DNA of 64,000 bases. It comes from Tubiluchus corallicola (Eukaryota; Priapulida; Priapulimorpha; Priapulimorphida; Tubiluchidae). Both the position numbers and the translations under genes were made by a program. Every line of letters starts with the position of its first letter. The first letter of the stretch is position 1. Below are positions 58,401 through 64,000 of this stretch, one piece after another. The stretch is from NCBI GenBank assembly GCA_030141605.1, contig JAQGDQ010000077.1, forward strand, positions 576,501-640,500. Reading direction: 5' to 3'. The notes beneath the pieces are model-generated. The model made no database searches. It was not told the origin of the DNA and saw only the letters and a program-made list of their open reading frames with translations.

Positions 58401-61400
58401 TTGATTTGAGTTTTCTGAATCTAGCTACATTTTCGATAATTGTAAAGAAAATATTGACATACTGATAGCAGGTTTGTCATGATTAATTCTAAAACAGAAT
58501 TACCAGTAAAAAGTTTTGTGACTGTGTTACCTTTCACAGGATGTAAAATGGTTACCTCGGTTTCTTTTGAGATTGGCGTTAGGCTTTGCAAATTGCAAAT
58601 GTGCAGAAATTGTTTGACGATAACTACGATTATTCTCAAAAAAATTGGTTTTGATTTTTCTTTTCAGGTTTTAATCATCACGCTCGTTACTGCATTGATT
58701 AGTTTTCCTAATCCATATACAAGAATGAGCACCAGTGAGTTAATTACGCAGCTCTTCCAGCAGTGTGGTCCTGAGGACAGCACTCCTCTCTGGTGAGTAT
58801 TCTTCTTTGTTACCCTACTTGTTTTTCATGTCAATCTTGCAGAAACATGATTGTTTTGTTTTATTTTATGATATTTCTTTTAATACGTTATTTACAGGTT
58901 AAGTCGAAAAATTTACACTTAGGTATTTATGCTACAGCATCAATGAACATTACAAAATGTACTTTAAGTGTACAATGAAGGATACAGTAATATACAAGGG
59001 TGGTAAATAACCTTTTGTTAGGAGGCTACAAAAATAGCATGTTGCTTTACAGAACAGTTTACTGCATCAAAGTGCTGCTGAAACAATAGAGAATGTACCA
59101 TGGCTCAATACTTAGTGGTTTCAGTTGCTTTTGCACCCCTTAACAAATGGTTAAGTACTACCCTACATATCATTTTATACCAAAATGTTACACTTACTGA
59201 GTTTAAATCAAAAGCCAAACACTTGGGAAGTTGGGCTTATTTTAATATATGAAAAAAATGTTAGAAAGTTTCAGCAATAAAATTGCAATAAGCATTTCTT
59301 GTAATTAGTAAGGTCATTTTAAAGTTGCCATTACTTCACACTTTGGGCGTGCTCCTTTTGAACGAGAACGGGTGTCATCCGCTTACTGTGCAGCATAAAC
59401 ACTTATTCTGCCAGGTGCTTCAGTAAACTTTTCTTGCAGCTGCAGTGACTATTATCAACTAGAACAATTAAAACCCTTAAATGAGAGATTATTAATACAA
59501 TTTATTTTGTTTTTTGATGAATCCTGTTGCCCACAATGTAATAAAAACCAGTCACCCACGATAATATAATAGCCTCTAAATTAGCTAAGTAATGTGGACA
59601 TAGAACACAAAGATTTAGTTGGCCAAAATGGTGAGATTCCTCAGTGAACTACAGAAGCGTTGTTACGTGTGCTTTCGTGCTGTCCACAAGTATCATTTCT
59701 TTCAAATATGCCCGTAGCGAAGTTCATTTGGTCCTGAGATACAAATTATTTAAATTTCTTTTGCACTTTAAGTGAGGCATTTTATCTGCTTGCATTATGT
59801 AGTAATTTAAATATTTTTAAGTGTAAATTAAAATGCAACGAGTGCCATTTCTGGTTGATTTTCCTTTAAATTAGAAAAATTCGAAATGAATTTTTTTTTT
59901 AATTTACAAATTTCAGCAAATGAGTCAATTCTTACTTTTACATTTGTTTGTAATATTTAGTGCAATTTTACTTTATTGCCGTGATGTGCTAAAATGCGAT
60001 AATAGGTACTCTCAAAGAGCTTATCAGGTTTAATCGTTATTATAGGATCTAGTAATTCATTTGTCAAATTATATTTTCCTTGTCATTCAAAACTTACTGG
60101 AAGAGGATTGAACTGAGTGGCCTGATTGTTAAACAAATAGAAAACTTTGTTAAACGTTTTATTGAAAATACATTAATCAGATAGCAGTGGCATTGAATTC
60201 ACAGCTATTTAATTGTTTTAGATTCAAAAATTTGATTATTGTAGGTTGTTGATATGTTATTACATCTTTAACTGATAATCTAGAAATTAAGATTACAAAT
60301 AGCTAATTAGTCAAAATCATAGTGTGTGTGCGTCTGAAGGAAGTGTACATTGTGTCACCTATGTTGTTGTCTTGTTAAGCACCTATTTGTCTATTACAGC
60401 TTGCAATGGTTAACACTCAGATGTGTCCTGAACTGTGAAATACCTTCCTGATAGTCAAATAATGCAATATATCTAATTATGTTTCTCATTTTAGTTGACA
60501 TTTTTAAATATTTTTTTGTTGTTTTAGTGACTACGAGAGGAATTTCACGAATGTGAATCATGGTACAGAGAGTGGCAAGATTGGCCATGGTGTCATTGAT
60601 GCCCTCTGGCAACTTTCCTTGGCTCTAGTCTTTAAACTTCTTATTACTGTATTTACCTTTGGTATCAAGGTATGTAATTTGTGAATTTTAATTCTCCGCA
60701 TGAAAAGATAGCTTTTTCTTAGTTTGAGCTATATTATTTGTGACATGGACTACAATTTTCTAGTTTTCGTTATAAAAAATAATGTAAATAAGTGTTTCAG
60801 AGATATATTGTTAGTCAAAAGAATGTAATATTGTCATATTATTTTTATGCTGACTTAATTACCATGATAAGCAATGATGCAACAGAAGTGAAAGGTGTAA
60901 AGAACTATGAGTGAATTGCATCTTAACTGATAGTGAATTTTTATAAGTATTTTTAATGGGAGTATATATTAAACAGCATTCTCCACATTCTCTGTGCAGT
61001 ATCCTTGATCTGACAGTGATGTTTAATTAAATAGGAAAGGTTCTTTGTTTACATATCGTCTTTTTACCATTATTCAGGTACCAGCTGGAATTTTTATTCC
61101 AAGTATGGCTGTTGGTGCCATTGCAGGACGTATGCTTGGTGTTGGAGTCGAACAACTAGCTATGTAAGCTCGGATTAGTTAAACAACTTAAACAATTTTA
61201 AAAAATAAGTAAAAGTTGTGAGAAAACTTTTTGTGCTTTCAAGTGGATATTTTTATATAAAGCTTTCGTAGCTCTTTTCAGATCACACATTCAGTTATAA
61301 TACAAGCATTTAGGTATTTAGACGATCTGTGTGTGACAATCTCAGAAATGTTTTAAATTACCTCGTTTTGTTTTGATTGCTTTTAAAGCAACCCTATTCA

Positions 61401-63507
61401 AAAATGTTGTTAATCTTATTCTGCTTTTATTTTACAGTCAGAAGGCAGACTGGTTCCTGTTTAAAGAAGTCTGCAACACAAACGTGGCTTGCATAACTCC
61501 GGGTATTTATGCAATGGTTGGTGCTGCAGCTATGCTGGGAGGGGTAACTCGCATGACAGGTGATTGTGTAGACGGTGGTCAACTTATTTCTTTATATTGA
61601 CAGAAATAGTGATATAATATCAGTGCAAACATCAATCGGACAGTTTTTGTGCTAGTCTAGCTCGTTCAGTCAAGTTATTGGTGTATTGTTACGCTTAAAG
61701 CACATGCAAAATTTAAATTGCAAATTGAAGAATTTGGCCAAATGGCTTAATAAATTAGTTCTGGGGAATGCTTGTGTAAACTGTGCATGTTCAACAGTGT
61801 GTTAGGCCTACTTTTCATATTTATAGATGAAAAATCTTTCAGTAAGTGGAAAGTGTTTCTCTCTCTGTGTAGAGTTCTGTGCCATGACCTGTTCTGGTAA
61901 AATGTAATGAATTTGCTAAAAGTGCTAAGGAGGAATTTGCAAAATTATATTAAAATATAAGCCATGTGCATGCTTTTCATGACTTAAAATCAAGAATTTG
62001 TCTCATAACTAAGTAGTGGTACTAAACACTTAAATAGTAACTGTGTCATCTATATTTATGTTGTAATACGGTTATCTATGTTTAAGTAGCAATAACAATA
62101 AAGTACAATAGGCACCGCTTAATGACTCACTTTGGGATCGAAGGATTTTGACCCAATTAACCGACTGAACCTATTAACTGATGGGTGTAGTATTACCGGT
62201 ATAGAAGAAGTATGTGTCACCAGCTTACTATGCACTGCAAAGGTTTTTAATGAATTTTAGAAACAAAGTAATGCCTAATTCCTTTGTGCAGTTAAAAATT
62301 CGAAAAACAATATTTTAAAACATTATTTATATAAGTGAATTAGCAATAAATTGAAAAGTATATTTTTCCAAATCACACAAGTCTGTTTATTCGCAAAAAT
62401 AATGGAAATGCGTCCATGGTCGGCTGCTTCATTTTTTTTGGGACAAGTTGGATCAGAAAGTCTCATAATGATGAAGATGTTTAAAACTGTTGTTGTATGA
62501 GACGCAAATATGTGCTTGAACTGTTGTGGTGACCGTATTTCCCTGCATGAGGCTTCGTCTGTTAGCTCCCACTTGCTGTCGTGACATATTTATTGTACTG
62601 TACCTGCATCTCGGGCATAACAGCAACGGCAAACTGATTAAACTTTCTGTGAAAGAACGCCAGAGCTTCTAAAGCAAACCACTAGGCAAGTGATTAAATA
62701 TTTAGCTTCCAGGAATTCTTGGGTAACAAGGTCAATTGCAGTGGACGGGGAGGGTCAAAACAAACCATTAGGATATCATATTAGCGGATGATAAACGTTC
62801 CTGCTTGCACACAAAACGGCACTTAACATGATTTGTTGCTATGTATATCATATGACAAAAGCGAACTAAGATGATATAAAAGTCATAAAAACTTATTAGT
62901 CACACGAAAGTGTCTTATTGAAGCATGTGAAACAAAAATATTGAGACAATATTGAGTCTATTAAGTGGCGCCTACTGTAGTAATCTTTGAAACTATGAAC
63001 ACATTTAGCAATGGATTCAAAAATTAGTGTAATAATTTAGTAATCTTTTAAGTGTTGATGTTTTAGTGTCACTGGTTGTGATCATGTTTGAACTGACCGG
63101 TGGAATCGAATACATTGTTCCAATCATGGCCGCAGTGATGACCAGTAAGTGGGTGGGAGATGCACTAGGGAAGGAAGGGTTATATGATGCACATATAACT
63201 CTCAATGGTTATCCATTCTTGGACAGCAAAATGGAGTTTACGCATACTACTATAGCAGCTGATGTTATGAGACCAAGGTACGAGACCAAAATCTGCTGCA
63301 GAGGTTATGTTGGTTTCCCTTTTTATGTTTTTTTAAATCATAGGATGCACAAACATGTTATTTGTTAGAAATTTGATACGTTAATTTTTGCAATAGAACC
63401 TGGTTTTAGCGATGTTATCCTAATCTTGCCTAACTTTTCTGTTTTTAGACGAAATGAGTCACCATTGTGTGTTATAACTCAGGACAGTATGACAGTTGAT
63501 GATATAG
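52401..63507 (+). CDS. Endosomal Cl-/H+ exchanger, ClC-3/4/5 family (common exons; 3' end outside window)
   Basis: Fourteen phase-consistent exons: 52401-52622, 53740-53885, 54577-54741, 55272-55478, 56590-56670, 57467-57649, 58189-58278, 58668-58792, 60528-60669, 61078-61163, 61438-61559, 63067-63277 and 63449-63507, after one of several first exons. The protein starts with [13 protein letters not shown] and [17 protein letters not shown], as in ClC-3/4/5. Ion-path motifs: GSGIPE (ends 54741; Ser fits the 2Cl-/H+ exchanger group), GKEGP with the gating glutamate codon at 55386, GVLFSLEE (ends 56670) with the proton glutamate, GIFIP (from 61087), and the pore-tyrosine segment [15 protein letters not shown]. 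The last exon begins the cytosolic CBS region ([15 protein letters not shown]), and an open phase 1 donor shows that it continues. Family role: acidification and chloride loading of endosomes and lysosomes as a homodimer. Nothing appears broken. Confidence 0.97.
52623..53739 (+). other. ClC intron after the first common exon
   Basis: 1.1 kb, AT-rich, GTATGT donor and TTTCAG acceptor. No repeat or other gene is recognised. Confidence 0.8.
58793..60527 (+). other. ClC intron, 1.7 kb
   Basis: GTGAGT donor, GTTTTAG acceptor. AT-rich, with nothing recognised inside. Confidence 0.8.
61560..63066 (+). other. ClC intron, 1.5 kb
   Basis: GTGATT donor, TTTTAG acceptor. A slightly GC-richer patch at about 62110-62200 and 62400-62760 could be old mobile DNA, but no terminal repeats were identified. 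Confidence 0.7.
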
Positions 63508-64000
63508 GTATGTACAGTAATTTTTCTAAGCCTTTAGGATGAACACAAATGGGTTGGCAAAAAATGTATGAGGTAGAGCATTATCATATTGTGTTAGATA
63601 CTTTTTATATCCATTTTTAGATCCATCTTCTGCATATGGAAAACATGCATTTCTGAAATGTCAGCAGACATTGTAGTTGCTTTTCCTATAAACTGTGCCC
63701 AATTTTCTATAGCATTAGATTTTTGTTGAGCTTAGTTTTTTGCACTTTTGCAAAGAAATATTACTGAAGTGCCAAACTTAGGATCACTGTTGGGTAATTG
63801 CGTATAGTGAGTTTCTAAAGTGTTAGCGTAGTGCACTATTTTATACTTAACAACAAAAAACAGCTATAACACGCTAATTTAATTTGTAGCAAAATGTATG
63901 TTTTAACTGGAAGCTACTTTTTACACCACCCAGATTCCAAGAATGCTAAGTTTACAAGAAATTATTCTAGTAAATATCTGAGAACTGTTATGGTACGTTG
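63508..64000 (+). other. ClC intron running off the right edge
   Basis: Begins with GTATGTACAG after the CBS-start exon. No further exon is seen before the window ends. Confidence 0.75.

Overview
This is nuclear DNA from an animal, most likely an invertebrate. Coding exons are short and widely spaced, with GT-AG introns whose reading phases match from exon to exon. The DNA is visibly AT-rich, and the families present (GRXCR, UBL4, FMO, ClC-3/4/5, CR1/Jockey-like LINEs, hAT and mariner-like elements) fit a metazoan. The species cannot be named from the sequence. All gene models below were assembled by eye from splice sites and phases.

Layout. (1) 1-13.7 kb: a minus-strand glutaredoxin domain-containing cysteine-rich protein (GRXCR-like), with exons at 13673-12987, 5872-5778 and 5163-5019. 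Its C-terminal exons were not found and probably lie off the left edge. Its long intron 2 holds a tandem duplication, a minisatellite, a dispersed repeat and a TTA array. (2) 15.9-25.6 kb: a complete plus-strand four-exon flavin-containing monooxygenase of 432 aa. Intron 1 carries a 2.9-kb element with long inverted arms and TTAA at both ends. (3) 27.6-29.4 kb: a complete minus-strand four-exon UBL4A/Get5-like gene of 149 aa. A 277-bp hAT MITE with a perfect 8-bp target-site duplication lies just past its stop. (4) 29.4-35.5 kb: repeat-rich intergenic DNA with broken LINE pieces in opposite orientations. (5) 35.5-64 kb: a plus-strand endosomal ClC-3/4/5-type Cl-/H+ exchanger. Its transmembrane exons run from 52401 to 63277, the CBS region begins at 63449, and the gene leaves the window on the right. 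Three separate candidate 5' coding exon sets (35524-36235, 49769-49922, 51619-52081) all end in phase 1 and all fit the common exon at 52401. Between the first and second of these lie a dead LINE, two exons of an unrecognised minus-strand gene encoding a Gly-Tyr-Gly-rich repeat protein (41333-40215), an inverted minisatellite block and a mariner-like MITE.

There is no operon logic. The genes act in unrelated processes: GRXCR in actin-bundle or stereocilia-type structures in other animals, FMO in N/S-oxygenation, UBL4 in tail-anchored protein targeting and quality control, and ClC in endosomal acidification. The least explained items are the GYG-repeat gene, the alternative N-termini of the ClC gene, and the TTAA-flanked long-inverted-repeat element.
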